Origin: Caulobacteraceae bacterium
GTDB taxonomy: Bacteria > Pseudomonadota > Alphaproteobacteria > Caulobacterales > Caulobacteraceae
NCBI GenBank assembly: GCA_027489335.1
Contig: JAIXZX010000012.1
Span: 248,001 to 312,000 of the forward strand
Reading direction: 5' to 3'
DNA: 64,000 nucleotides
The translations under genes and the position numbers were made by a program. Shown here piece by piece: positions 1 through 8,522 of this stretch; positions within the stretch are counted from its first letter, which is position 1; the number at the start of each line of letters is the position of its first letter. Below the pieces are notes generated by a model, which did not search any database, was not told the DNA's origin, and worked only from the letters and a program-made list of their open reading frames with translations.

Positions 1-927
1 CTGAGGTGGGGGCGGAGACTCAGTCACGACACTGGGCGGCGGCGTCCAGCTGGCCGCCGGCGCGGCGGGCGGCTCGTCCCCGGGGGCCCGCCGACGGTAT
101 GCCACGGCGCCCGGCAGGGTGATGGTCCGCACATGGGCTTCGAACCCGGGATTGGGCTCGGCATGCCCCACCAGCAGCCACCCCGCCTCACCCAGGCGCT
201 GGGCCAGAGCGCCGACGACGGCGTTCATGGCCTCTGGATGGAAGTAGATCAGGACGTTTCGGCACAGGATCAGGTCGAAGTCCGTCAGGTCCAGCGGCGC
301 CGCCGGTCCCAACAGGTCCAGCAGGTTGCCGTACTGGAACCGGACCAGGCTGCGGAACCGCGGTCGCAGCCGCCAGCTACGACCCTCGTGGGTGAACCAG
401 GCGCTCCGCTGCTCGGCCGACAGGGATCGCAGCGCCCAGGCGCCGAAGCTCGCCGTGCGGGCCGCCTCCAGCGCGGCTTCGTTGATGTCGGTGCCCAGGA
501 TGGTGAGCCGCCAGTCGGCGATCTGATCCCCCAGAAGTTCCGCCAGAAGGATGGCCACCGAATAGGGTTCGGCCCCCGTGGCGCAGCCGGCGCTCCAGAT
601 CCGCAGCCTCTTCGAATGGGCGTGGCGGGCGATCAATTCGGGGAGAATATGCGACTTTAGAGCCGTAAATTGCTCCACATAGCGCAGGAAATAGGTCTCT
701 CCGACCGTGATTTCCCCCTCCAGCCGTCGCCATTCGGCCGGCCCGGCCTGAGGATCGTCGAGCAGGCGGACATAGGCCTCAAGGTCCTCGAGGCGTACGG
801 CCGCCAGGCGTCGGCGGACCCGTTCCCACAGGACGTCGTCCTTGTCGGCGTAATAGAAATGACCGGTCCGGGCGATGACCTCGGCCTTCAGTCGCCAGAA
901 GGGGTGGCCAGGGGCGAACACCGGCAC
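1..927 (-). CDS. cheR: CheR chemotaxis methyltransferase (C-terminus cut by window edge)
   Basis: SAM-dependent methyltransferase that methylates glutamates of chemoreceptors in the cytoplasm during adaptation. The frame is open from a GTG at 927 to base 1 (309 codons), so the stop lies outside the window. Seen: the CheR substrate-loop motif ETYFLR (about residues 77-82, canonical ETxFFR), SAM motif SAGCATGAEPYS (about 112-123) and the late motif LILCRNVLIYF followed by HPEA. The last ~35 visible residues are Pro/Ala-rich, as in CheR proteins with a linker to an extra C-terminal domain; what follows is not visible. The start is uncertain: GTG 927 lies 8 bases after the cheW stop and another GTG is at 921. 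It directly follows cheW on the same strand, so an operon is likely. Confidence 0.9.
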   Translation of the reverse strand, partial: MPVFAPGHPFWRLKAEVIARTGHFYYADKDDVLWERVRRRLAAVRLEDLEAYVRLLDDPQAGPAEWRRLEGEITVGETYFLRYVEQFTALKSHILPELIARHAHSKRLRIWSAGCATGAEPYSVAILLAELLGDQIADWRLTILGTDINEAALEAARTASFGAWALRSLSAEQRSAWFTHEGRSWRLRPRFRSLVRFQYGNLLDLLGPAAPLDLTDFDLILCRNVLIYFHPEAMNAVVGALAQRLGEAGWLLVGHAEPNPGFEAHVRTITLPGAVAYRRRAPGDEPPAAPAASWTPPPSVVTESPPPPQ

Positions 928-935
928 GGCGGGGC

Positions 936-1442
936 TCAGGGGGCGCCATCCCCGGAGGCCTCAAGCCTCGCGCGCAGGGTCTCGGCGATTTCCGCGACTC
1001 GGGCCTGTTCCTCCAGCAGCAGCAGACGATCCACGTCCAGCAGGGCGACCAGGCGGCCAAGGATCAGCAGATTGCCGATCACCGCGCCATTGGCGCTGAC
1101 CGAGTCCGATACCGGCGTGAAGTCCTCGGCCTCGGCCTCAGCGTCCTTCACCCGGTCTGCCAGGAGGGCCAGATCGCCGCCGCCGTGCGGGGCGCTCAGC
1201 CGCACCACGTGGCTGTAGAGCTCGGGGCTGGCCGGCGGCCGCGTCGGGTCCAGCAGGCGGGCCAGGTCGATCACCGCCAGGGGCCGGCCTTGGCGGTTCA
1301 TGAAACCGGCCAGCACCTTGGGCCAGGGGGCCTGACGCTCAAACCGGGTCACGGGCAGGATTTCGGCTACGGCGCCCATGGGCAGGGCCATGTCGACGCC
1401 GACCACGTCCAGCAAGAGATAGCGGTCCTGAGGGAAGGGCAT
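936..1442 (-). CDS. cheW: CheW-like chemotaxis coupling protein
   Basis: 168-residue CheW-domain protein, an adaptor linking chemoreceptors to the CheA kinase on the inner face of the membrane. The sequence starts with the beta-strand pattern RYLLLDVVGVDMALPMGAV, followed by a Gly-Arg-Pro-Leu-Ala-Val-Ile-Asp strand near residues 52-59 and a long C-terminal helix rich in Glu, Leu and Arg (about 140-162). The middle contains an acidic Glu/Ala stretch (DAEAEAEDF) longer than in a minimal CheW. Immediately upstream of cheR and probably co-transcribed. Because CheW and CheR stand here without receptors or CheA in view, they could belong to a non-flagellar chemosensory array; this cannot be decided from the window. 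Confidence 0.85.
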   Translation of the reverse strand: MPFPQDRYLLLDVVGVDMALPMGAVAEILPVTRFERQAPWPKVLAGFMNRQGRPLAVIDLARLLDPTRPPASPELYSHVVRLSAPHGGGDLALLADRVKDAEAEAEDFTPVSDSVSANGAVIGNLLILGRLVALLDVDRLLLLEEQARVAEIAETLRARLEASGDGAP

Positions 1443-1504
1443 AGGAGTCTAGAACACCATTCCGCCCCCGCCGCCAATCGTCATTCGCAACCTGCGGGCG
1501 CGAA

Positions 1505-1520
1505 CCTGCGCCGGCGCAGG
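1505..1520. repeat. 16-bp perfect palindrome between the dioxygenase gene and cheW
   Basis: CCTGCGCC followed directly by GGCGCAGG, inside the 100-base gap after the stop of the metallo-beta-lactamase-fold gene and before cheW, both on the minus strand. An outer pair of arms (GCGAACC and GGTTCGC) overlaps it, so alternative hairpins can form. There is no T-run, so it is not a textbook terminator; it may still separate the two transcripts or simply be a GC-rich repeat. Confidence 0.35.
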
Positions 1521-1542
1521 CTCGCGGTTCGCGTAGGGGCTT

Positions 1543-2403
1543 TCAGATCTCGGTCACGGGCAGGCGGAGATAGACGCGACCGTCCCGCTCGGCCGGCGGC
1601 AGGGCGCCGGCGCGGATGTTCACCTGCAAGGACGGCAGGATCAGGGTCGGCGGGGGCAGGGTGGCGTCCCGGGCCTCCCGACGGGCCACGAAGTCGGCCT
1701 CGCTCACCCCACCGCGCAGGTGGATATTTTCCGCCTGCTGGGCCGCCACGGTGGTCTCCCAGGCGTGGGTCTTGCGATCCTCGGTCAGGTAGTCGTGGCC
1801 GACATAGATCTTGGTTTCGGGCGGCAGGGCGAGGATCTTCTGGATCGACCGATAGAGGGTCGCGGCGTCACCGCCGGGGAAGTCGGCCCGCGCCGTGCCG
1901 TAGTCGGGCATGAACAGGGTGTCGCCCACATAGGCCGCGCCATCGATCAGATAGGTCACGCAGGCCGGCGTGTGGCCAGGCGTATGCAGCACGCTGATCT
2001 CGGTGTCCCCAAGCTTGAGGGTGTCGCCCTCGCGCACCAGGCGGTCGAAGGACGCGCCGTCGGTGGTGACGTCGTCCGCGCCGAAGACCTTGCCGAAATA
2101 GTCCTGCACGGCGGTGATATGAGCGCCGATCACCACCTGGGCGCCGGTCGCCTGTCGCAGGCGCGCGGCGGCCGATAGATGGTCGGCGTGGGCATGGGTC
2201 TCCAGGATGTAGATCAGCTTCAGGCCGCGGGCCTCGATCGCCCGCAGGATTTCGGACATCTGTTCGCGAGAGACCTTCGCGCCCTTGGGTTCGTAGTCGA
2301 GGACCGGGTCGATGACGGCGGCCTCGCCGGTCGCTTCGTCCCAGACCAGGTAGGTGACGGTCGACGTCGCCTCGTGGAAGAAGCTCATCTGCTGAACGGA
2401 CAT
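1543..2403 (-). CDS. Persulfide dioxygenase-type MBL-fold hydrolase (Blh/ETHE1-like)
   Basis: 286-residue metallo-beta-lactamase-fold protein. Iron ligands expected for the ETHE1/persulfide dioxygenase group are visible: T-H-A-H-A-D-H (His70, His72, Asp74, His75), TPGH (His144), GD (Asp161) and VGHDY (His203). Proteins of this family oxidise glutathione persulfide to sulfite with O2, and the Blh members sit under BigR control in sulfide-detoxification operons. Context supports this: it is divergent from a TauE/SafE sulfite exporter and near rhodanese and SQR genes. A strong Shine-Dalgarno (AAGGAGG) lies just upstream of the ATG at 2403. A generic MBL hydrolase (glyoxalase II-like) is the alternative, but the longer insert after the first histidine cluster and the context favour the dioxygenase. 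Confidence 0.87.
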   Translation of the reverse strand: MSVQQMSFFHEATSTVTYLVWDEATGEAAVIDPVLDYEPKGAKVSREQMSEILRAIEARGLKLIYILETHAHADHLSAAARLRQATGAQVVIGAHITAVQDYFGKVFGADDVTTDGASFDRLVREGDTLKLGDTEISVLHTPGHTPACVTYLIDGAAYVGDTLFMPDYGTARADFPGGDAATLYRSIQKILALPPETKIYVGHDYLTEDRKTHAWETTVAAQQAENIHLRGGVSEADFVARREARDATLPPPTLILPSLQVNIRAGALPPAERDGRVYLRLPVTEI

Positions 2404-2437
2404 TGGGTCCTCCTTTCGCCTCCCTATATATGCACCA

Positions 2438-2452
2438 TTGCTAATATAGCAA
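2438..2452. promoter_or_regulatory. AT-rich palindrome, candidate ArsR-family operator 1
   Basis: TTGCTA-ATA-TAGCAA, a perfect 6-3-6 inverted repeat in the 80-base divergent gap between the dioxygenase (start 2403) and the TauE gene (start 2484). The site lies where both promoters should be and stands out in a GC-rich genome. BigR-type repressors bind AT-rich palindromes of this kind in front of sulfide-detoxification operons; the ArsR regulator at 3867-4223 is the obvious candidate partner. Binding is inferred. Confidence 0.55.
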
Positions 2453-2483
2453 ATGCGACTATGACCTAGGCAGGAGCCCGTCC

Positions 2484-3263
2484 ATGGACCTTACAACCAC
2501 AGCCATGATCGCCGCGGTGATGAGCGGCGCGGTGGTCGGCCTGCTGCTTGCCGTGTTTGGCGGCGGCGGCTCTGTGCTGGCCACTCCAGCCCTGCTCTAT
2601 GTCGTGGGAGTCACCGACCCGCACATGGCCATTGGCACGTCGGCGGCGGCCGTGGCGGTGAACGCAGCGATCAACCTGGTCGGCCACGCGCGGAAGGGTC
2701 GGGTGAAGTGGCCCTGCGCCAGCGTCTTCGCCGCAGCGGGCCTCGCCGGCGCCCTGGGCGGTTCGAGCCTCGCCAAGCAGGTGGATGGCCAGCAACTGCT
2801 CGTGCTGTTCGCCGCCGCCATGGCGGCCATCGCCCTGTCGATGATGCGAAAGCCCAAGGACGCCGGGGATCCGCTGACGCATATCTCCTGGGCCATGACG
2901 CTGCGACTGGCGCCCATCGGCCTGGCGACAGGGTTCGCCGCCGGCTTCTTCGGGATCGGCGGCGGTTTTCTGATCGTGCCGGGGCTGATGGCGGCCAGCG
3001 GCATGACGCTGGCCAATGCTGCGGCTTCATCCCTGTTGTCGGTCAGCCTGTTCGGCGCGGCGACCTCGGCCAACTATGCGCTTTCTGGACTGGTGATCTG
3101 GCCGGTGGCGGGGCTGTTCATCGCTGGCGGTCTGGCCGGGGGATGGGCGGGTCTGCGGGCCGCGAACCTCCTGGCCAGTCGCGCCCTGCTGGCGCGCCGG
3201 CTGTTCGCCGGGTTTGTTCTGATCGTGGCGGCCTATGTGGCCTTGCAGGGGATTGTCGGATGA
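2484..3263 (+). CDS. TauE/SafE-family sulfite exporter, inner membrane
   Basis: 259-residue polytopic membrane protein with about eight hydrophobic segments. It has the internal duplication typical of TauE/SafE: FGGGGSVLATPALLY in the first half (about residues 25-39) and FGIGGGFLIVPGL in the second (about 155-167). The family exports sulfite, sulfoacetate or related organosulfur anions. In BigR-type operons this transporter removes the sulfite made by the persulfide dioxygenase, which here is encoded divergently. RBS AGGAG is spaced about 8 bases from the ATG. The stop codon overlaps the start of the next gene (ATGA), so translation is probably coupled. Confidence 0.88.
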   Translation: MDLTTTAMIAAVMSGAVVGLLLAVFGGGGSVLATPALLYVVGVTDPHMAIGTSAAAVAVNAAINLVGHARKGRVKWPCASVFAAAGLAGALGGSSLAKQVDGQQLLVLFAAAMAAIALSMMRKPKDAGDPLTHISWAMTLRLAPIGLATGFAAGFFGIGGGFLIVPGLMAASGMTLANAAASSLLSVSLFGAATSANYALSGLVIWPVAGLFIAGGLAGGWAGLRAANLLASRALLARRLFAGFVLIVAAYVALQGIVG

Positions 3264-3862
3264 GTTTCTGGGACGAACGCTACCAGGGCGAGACCTATCT
3301 GTTCGGCGAGGCGCCCAACGCCTTCCTGGCCCGCCAGGTCCATCGGCTGGCGCCAGGGCAGACCGCCCTGGCTGTCGCCGACGGTGAAGGGCGCAACGGC
3401 GTCTGGCTGGCGGAGCAGGGGCTTTCGGTCCTCTCCGTCGACGGCTCATCAGTGGCGCAGGCCAAGGCGGCCCGACTGGCGGCGGCCCGCGGGGTGAGCC
3501 TCGACCTGCAACAGGTCGACCTGGCCGCCTGGGACTGGCCGCAGGGGCGGTTCGATATCGTGGCGGCCATCTTCATCCAGTTCGCTGGGCCTGAATTGCG
3601 GACCGAGATCTTCGAGAACATGAAGCGGGCGCTCAAACCCGGCGGCCTGCTCCTGCTGGAGGGCTACCGGCCCGAGCAGATCGCCTATGGCACCGGCGGC
3701 CCCCGGACGCCGGAGAACCTCTATACCGAGCAGATGCTGCGCGAGGCCTTCGCCGACTTCGAAATCCTGGAGCTCGTCGCCTATGATGCGGCGATCGAGG
3801 AAGGCGCCGGCCATTCGGGCCAGTCAGCCCTGATCGACCTGGTGGCCTGCAAGCCGGGCTGA
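3260..3862 (+). CDS. Class I SAM-dependent methyltransferase (TehB/thiol-methyltransferase-like)
   Basis: 200-residue cytosolic methyltransferase. It begins MSFWDERY and continues YLFGEAPN, a pattern shared with small TehB-like and thiopurine-type methyltransferases, followed by a SAM-binding region (AVADGEGRNGVWLAEQG, about residues 37-53) and the acidic end of strand 2 (SVDGSS). The Gly-rich loop reads DGEGRN where the usual form is G-x-G-x-G. Its ATG overlaps the TauE stop by four bases, so the two are co-translated. The location suggests methylation of a sulfur compound or metalloid anion, but the substrate cannot be read from the sequence. It converges on the ArsR gene with only 4 bases between the stops. 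Confidence 0.78.
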   Translation: MSFWDERYQGETYLFGEAPNAFLARQVHRLAPGQTALAVADGEGRNGVWLAEQGLSVLSVDGSSVAQAKAARLAAARGVSLDLQQVDLAAWDWPQGRFDIVAAIFIQFAGPELRTEIFENMKRALKPGGLLLLEGYRPEQIAYGTGGPRTPENLYTEQMLREAFADFEILELVAYDAAIEEGAGHSGQSALIDLVACKPG

Positions 3863-3866
3863 CCGC

Positions 3867-4223
3867 TCAGCTCGCCGGCTTGCCGCGATAGATGTCGCAC
3901 AGGGTGTCGATCACCCGGGCCGCGGCCGGGTCGGTCAGGCGATAATAGATGGTCTGACCCTCCCGGCGGGTGCCCACCACCCCTTCGGCGCGCAGCTTGG
4001 CCAAGTGCTGAGAGGCCGCCGACTGGGCCAGGCCCACGTGTTGCGCCAGATCGCCGACAGAGCATTCGCCGTCGCCCAGCCGGCACAGGATGATCAGCCG
4101 CTGCTCGCTGGACATCAGCTTCATCAGCCGTGCGGCCGCCGCGGCGCTGGCCTCGAGCGCCGCCAGTTCTGCCGGGTCGGGCATCTGGGCGGCGGCGGTC
4201 ATGGGGGCCTTGTTCATGCTCAT
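3867..4223 (-). CDS. ArsR-family repressor, BigR/SqrR-like persulfide sensor
   Basis: 118-residue winged-helix protein. The helix-turn-helix is in the stretch SVGDLAQHVGLAQSAASQHL (about residues 55-74) and the wing contains TRREGQTIYYRL. Three cysteines are present: Cys47 in LIILCRLG, Cys54 and Cys109 in DTLCDIY. The Cys47/Cys109 pair sits where BigR and SqrR have the two cysteines that form a disulfide or polysulfide bridge and release DNA. Family knowledge: these repressors control sulfide-detoxification genes. It is the last gene of the minus-strand run rhodanese, adaptor, RND pump, regulator, 14 bases after the RND stop, so it is probably autoregulated from the promoter near 8912-8933. 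An arsenic-sensing role is less likely because no ars genes are nearby. Confidence 0.83.
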   Translation of the reverse strand: MSMNKAPMTAAAQMPDPAELAALEASAAAAARLMKLMSSEQRLIILCRLGDGECSVGDLAQHVGLAQSAASQHLAKLRAEGVVGTRREGQTIYYRLTDPAAARVIDTLCDIYRGKPAS

Positions 4224-4237
4224 AGGTCCAGAATCGG

Positions 4238-7200
4238 TCAGACGGTCTTGGCGGCGCCAGGCCGGGTGGCTGGGCGGCCGTCATCCCTCAAAACCACATA
4301 GATGGCCGGGATGACCAGCACGGTCAGCAAGGTCGAAGAGGCGAGGCCGAACAGAAGGGAGATGGCGAGGCCCTGGAAGATGGGGTCGAACAGGATCACC
4401 GCCGCGCCGATCATGGCGGCGGCCGCGGTCAGCACGATCGGCTTGAACCGTATCGCGCCCGCCTCCAGCAGCACGTCTCGCAAGGGTCGGTCGCCGGTCT
4501 GGGCGTGCCGGATGAAGTCCACCAGCAGGATGGAGTTCCGCACGATGATGCCGGCCAGCGCGATGAAGCCGATCATCGAGGTGGCCGAGAACGGCGCGCC
4601 AAAGATGATGTGGCCGATGACGATGCCCACCAGGGTGAGCGGGATCGGCGTCAGGATCACCAGGGGCAGGCGGAAACTTTTGAACTGCGCCACCACCAGC
4701 ACATAGATGCCCAGGATCGCCACGGCGAAGGCCGCCCCCATGTCACGGAAGGTGACCCAGGTGATCTCCCACTCGCCGTCCCAGAGCAGGGTCGGCGTGC
4801 GCTCATCGCTGGGCTGGCCGTTCAGGCGGACGGTGGGCTTGGGCAGGTCGCCCCAGTCGTGGCCCTCGATGGCGTCGCCCACGGCGAGCATGCCGTAAAT
4901 CGGCGCCTCGTATTGGCCGGCCAGTTCGGCGGTGACCATCTCGGCGTCCAGGCCGTCGCGGCGATAGATCATGTGCGAACCAGGTTCAGACACCGCATCG
5001 ACCACCTCGCCCAGCTCAACCAGCCGCCGTCCATCGGCCGTCTGCGACACCGCCACCGGGGTGGCGGCGAGGCGCTCGCCCCAGGTGCGGTCGGCCTGGG
5101 GCAGGCGGACGGAAATCTCCAGAGGCGTCCGGCCCTCGCCCCGGTGGGCGTAGCCGATGGGACCGCCGCCAAAGACCGCGCCGATGGAATCCAACACCTC
5201 GCCTTCAGAGACGCCCAGGTGCTCGACGGTCTCGCGGGTGGGCGTCAGGCGCAGGCGGGGGCGCGGTTGCCCATAGGAGTCGTCCACGTCGACAATGTAG
5301 GGGATCGCCTGGAAGAGGGTTTTCACCTCGGCGGCCACGGCGCGGCGGGTCTCGGCGTCGGGACCATAGATTTCCGCCAGCAGGGTGGCCATCACCGGCG
5401 GTCCAGGCGGCGCCTCGACCACCTTGATCGACCCGCCTTCAGGAAGGGGCAGGTGCCCCAGGCGTTTCCGCAGATCGAGCGCGATGGCGTGGGAGGCGCG
5501 CTTGCGATCGCCTTTGTGAGACAGGGTTATGGACAGATCGCCCATCTCGGGCCGCTCACGCAGGAAGTAGTGCCGGACGAGGCCGTTGAAGTTGAACGGT
5601 GAGGCCGTGCCCGCATAGGCCTCGATCGCGATCACCTCGGGGATCGTCCGGGCGATCTCGGCGGCCCCGGCCAGGGTGCGTTCGGTGGTTTCCAGGCTGG
5701 CGCCTTCAGGCAGGTCGAGGACCACCTGGAGTTCCGACTTGTTGTCGAAGGGCAGCAGTTTCACCGTCACCGTCTTGGTGGCGAACATGCTCATGGACAG
5801 CAGCGTGGCCAGGCCCACCGCGCCCAGAAAGATCCAGGCGCTGCGGCGGGTGGCGATCACCCGGCTGGCCAGGGCGCGATAGGCGCCGCCCAGCCGACCG
5901 CCGCTTTCATCGTGCCCATGTCCATGGCCGTCGGCCAGGGTCTGACGGGCGAAGCGGACCATCAGCCACGGCGCGATGACCACGGCGACGAAGAAGGAGA
6001 AGACCATGGCCGCCGAGGCGTTGACCGGGATCGGGGCCATGTAGGGGCCCATCAGGCCGGAGACGAACAGCATGGGCAGCAGGGCCGCCACCACGGTCAG
6101 GGTCGCGACCACGGTGGGATTGCCCACCTCGGCCACGGCCTCGATAGCCGCCTGGGTGGGACTGCGCCCATCCTTCATCGCCCAGTGCCGGGCGATATTC
6201 TCGATCATGACGATGGCGTCGTCCACCAGGATGCCGATGGAGAAGATCAGGGCGAACAGGCTGACCCGGTTGATGGTGTAGCCCATCAGGTTCGACGCGA
6301 AGAGGGTCAGCAGAATGGTCGTGGGGATGACCACGGCTGTGACGCCGGCTTCCCGCCAGCCGATGGCCAGGCCGATCAGGATGACGATGGAGACGGTGGC
6401 CAGGCCCAGGTGGAAGAGCAGCTCATTGGCCTTTTCGTTGGCGCTCTCGCCGTAGTCGCGGCTGACGGCGACCTCCAGACCCTCGGGGATCAGGCTGCCC
6501 TTCAGGGTCTCCACCCGCTCCAGGATGTGCTCTGAAACCACCACGGCGTTGGCGCCCTGGCGCTTGGCGATCGCCAGGCTGACGGCCGGCGCCTGGGTCC
6601 AGCCTTCGGCGGTGCGGCTGTGACGCCAGACCCTGGCCTGATCCTCCCGCGGCGCCTGGATCACGGTAGCCACATCCCGGACATAGACCGGCTCGCCCCT
6701 GATCGAGGCGACGCTGAGCAGGCCGACCTCCTGGGCGCTGGCCAGCGTCCGGCCTGCGGCCACGTCGACGGCCTGGCCATCCTGGCGGATGGCGCCGGCC
6801 GGGAAGCTGCGATTGGCCTGGCGTACGGCCTCGATCACCCCGCCCAGGGGCACGCCGCGCAGGGCCAGGCGCTCGGGATCGGGTTCGATGCGGACCTCAT
6901 CAGGGCGGCCGCCGACGATGAAGGTCAGGCCGACGTCCTCAACCTTGGCCACCTCTGTGCGCAGCTTGACCGCGATGTCGTACAGGGCCTGGTCGGACCA
7001 GCGGTCGGCCATCTCCGGCGTCGGCGTCAGGGTCAGCACCACGGCCGGCACATCATTGATGCCCCGGGTGACGATCATCGGTTCGGGGATCCCTACCGGG
7101 ATCTGGTCGTAATTGGCGCGGACCTTCTCATGGACCCGCACCGCGGCGTCCTCCGGATCCTCGCCCACATCGAAACGGGCGGTGACCAGCACCTGATCGT

Positions 7201-7471
7201 CCTGCACCTGGGTGTAGACGTGGTCCACCGCGTCGATGGACTTGACGATGGTCTCCAGAGGTTTGGCCACCAGCTCGGCGCCGTCGGCGGCGCGCAAACC
7301 CGGCGTGGCGACCATGATGTCGACCATGGGCACGCTGATCTGCGGCTCCTCCTCCCGGGGGATGGACATCAGCGCCATCAGCCCCACGGCGATGGCCGCC
7401 AGCAGGGCCAGCGGCGTCAGGGGGGAGTGAATGGTCGCCTGGGTCAGGCGGCCCGATATGCCCAGGTTCAT
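4238..7471 (-). CDS. RND-family efflux permease (AcrB/HAE1-like)
   Basis: 1077-residue inner-membrane proton-driven pump, the usual length of the family. Seen: N-terminal transmembrane segment, the large duplicated periplasmic loops, and the proton-relay motif GILVDDAIVMIENIARH in TM4 with Asp417-Asp418. A short His-rich stretch GHGHGHDE (about residues 515-522) follows the first membrane half and may bind metal. The start overlaps the stop of the upstream adaptor gene by 4 bases. RND pumps of this group need an adaptor (7468-8502) and an outer-membrane channel; no channel gene is in this operon, so TolC (27346) or another factor may serve. The placement between rhodanese and a BigR-like regulator suggests a sulfur-related or thiol-reactive substrate, which is inference. 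Confidence 0.92.
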   Translation of the reverse strand: MNLGISGRLTQATIHSPLTPLALLAAIAVGLMALMSIPREEEPQISVPMVDIMVATPGLRAADGAELVAKPLETIVKSIDAVDHVYTQVQDDQVLVTARFDVGEDPEDAAVRVHEKVRANYDQIPVGIPEPMIVTRGINDVPAVVLTLTPTPEMADRWSDQALYDIAVKLRTEVAKVEDVGLTFIVGGRPDEVRIEPDPERLALRGVPLGGVIEAVRQANRSFPAGAIRQDGQAVDVAAGRTLASAQEVGLLSVASIRGEPVYVRDVATVIQAPREDQARVWRHSRTAEGWTQAPAVSLAIAKRQGANAVVVSEHILERVETLKGSLIPEGLEVAVSRDYGESANEKANELLFHLGLATVSIVILIGLAIGWREAGVTAVVIPTTILLTLFASNLMGYTINRVSLFALIFSIGILVDDAIVMIENIARHWAMKDGRSPTQAAIEAVAEVGNPTVVATLTVVAALLPMLFVSGLMGPYMAPIPVNASAAMVFSFFVAVVIAPWLMVRFARQTLADGHGHGHDESGGRLGGAYRALASRVIATRRSAWIFLGAVGLATLLSMSMFATKTVTVKLLPFDNKSELQVVLDLPEGASLETTERTLAGAAEIARTIPEVIAIEAYAGTASPFNFNGLVRHYFLRERPEMGDLSITLSHKGDRKRASHAIALDLRKRLGHLPLPEGGSIKVVEAPPGPPVMATLLAEIYGPDAETRRAVAAEVKTLFQAIPYIVDVDDSYGQPRPRLRLTPTRETVEHLGVSEGEVLDSIGAVFGGGPIGYAHRGEGRTPLEISVRLPQADRTWGERLAATPVAVSQTADGRRLVELGEVVDAVSEPGSHMIYRRDGLDAEMVTAELAGQYEAPIYGMLAVGDAIEGHDWGDLPKPTVRLNGQPSDERTPTLLWDGEWEITWVTFRDMGAAFAVAILGIYVLVVAQFKSFRLPLVILTPIPLTLVGIVIGHIIFGAPFSATSMIGFIALAGIIVRNSILLVDFIRHAQTGDRPLRDVLLEAGAIRFKPIVLTAAAAMIGAAVILFDPIFQGLAISLLFGLASSTLLTVLVIPAIYVVLRDDGRPATRPGAAKTV

Positions 7472-8502
7472 TGGGCCGCTCCGGCGACAGGCGCGATCAG
7501 GACATCGCCGGCGCGGGCGCCCGACAGGATTTCAGTATGACCCGGCGTCGGCGCCGGGGCGGCCTGCACCGCCACCTCGCGCGCGGCGCCGTCGGGTCCC
7601 AGGATGCGGACGAAGTCCAGGCCGAACCGGGTGGCCACATAGGCCGCCGGGACCACCAGGGCCTGGCGCTCTCCGACCTTCACCTGCACCCGGACCCGCT
7701 GGCCGATGAGGTCGGCGCGCAGGCCATCAACCCGCAGGTCGGCGGTCACCTGGCCGCCGGTGACCGAGGGATAGATCTGGATCACGGTTCCATAGGCTGC
7801 GACGCCCGGGAGATCGCTGGCCGAGACGGGCGCCTGGTCGCCGACCTTGAGAGCGCGGGCCTGGCCTTCGGGCAGCTCCAGCCGCAGGAGGGGCTCGCCT
7901 GAGGTGATCGTCGCCACCGACTGTCCGCCCGCCACGACGGAGCCGGCGGGGACATCAGCCATCACCACCCGGCCGGAGGAGGGGGCAAGAATCGCGCCCT
8001 GGGAGCCCATCTCGGCGCTGGCGGCCCGCTGGGCGCGGGCGGCGGCGGCCATGCCCTCGGCGGCGCGAGCGGCGGCCTGCGCCTGTTCCAACCGCGCCTT
8101 GGCGTAGAAGCCCTTGTCATAAAGCACCTGCACCCGCGTCAGCTCAGCCGCGGCGCGGGCGGATTCAGCCGCTGCCGCGGCGGCCTGGGCCTCATAGCCG
8201 GTGGTCTCGAGAGTCAGGCGCTGATCAGACACCCTCCCAATCAGCTGGCCTTTGCGCACCTCGTCGCCCTCGCGCACCCTGAGCTCGGTCAGGGTGCCGC
8301 CGATCCGCGCCCGGGCCTGCGCCATGTCGCGGGTGACCACGCTGGCGGCCACCGGCTTCAGATCGTCCACCGGCTGAAGGCGAAGGGTCAGCCGCGCGCC
8401 CTCAGCCGACGCCGGCGGCGGGGGCGGGGGCGCGGCGTTTTCCGAACAGGCGGCGGCCCCCAGGGTCAGGGCCAGCAGGCTCGCGGTCAGCAGGGGGCGC
8501 AT
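7468..8502 (-). CDS. RND efflux periplasmic adaptor, lipoprotein
   Basis: 344-residue membrane-fusion protein that bridges the RND pump to an outer-membrane channel. The start at 8502 gives a clean lipoprotein signal (MRPLLTASLLALTLGAAAC, lipid-acceptor Cys19) followed by a Pro-rich linker; a longer upstream frame lacks coding character. Then come the lipoyl-like half-motif GGTLTELRVREGDEVRKGQ (about residues 68-86), an Ala-rich alpha-helical hairpin (about 100-165), the second lipoyl half (ILAPSSGRVV) and beta-barrel domains. Stop and next start overlap (ATGA), so it is coupled to the pump gene. The rhodanese gene ends 20 bases upstream, consistent with a four-gene operon. Confidence 0.88.
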   Translation of the reverse strand: MRPLLTASLLALTLGAAACSENAAPPPPPPASAEGARLTLRLQPVDDLKPVAASVVTRDMAQARARIGGTLTELRVREGDEVRKGQLIGRVSDQRLTLETTGYEAQAAAAAAESARAAAELTRVQVLYDKGFYAKARLEQAQAAARAAEGMAAAARAQRAASAEMGSQGAILAPSSGRVVMADVPAGSVVAGGQSVATITSGEPLLRLELPEGQARALKVGDQAPVSASDLPGVAAYGTVIQIYPSVTGGQVTADLRVDGLRADLIGQRVRVQVKVGERQALVVPAAYVATRFGLDFVRILGPDGAAREVAVQAAPAPTPGHTEILSGARAGDVLIAPVAGAAQ

Positions 8503-8522
8503 GGGCGTTTCTTCCGTCGTCT

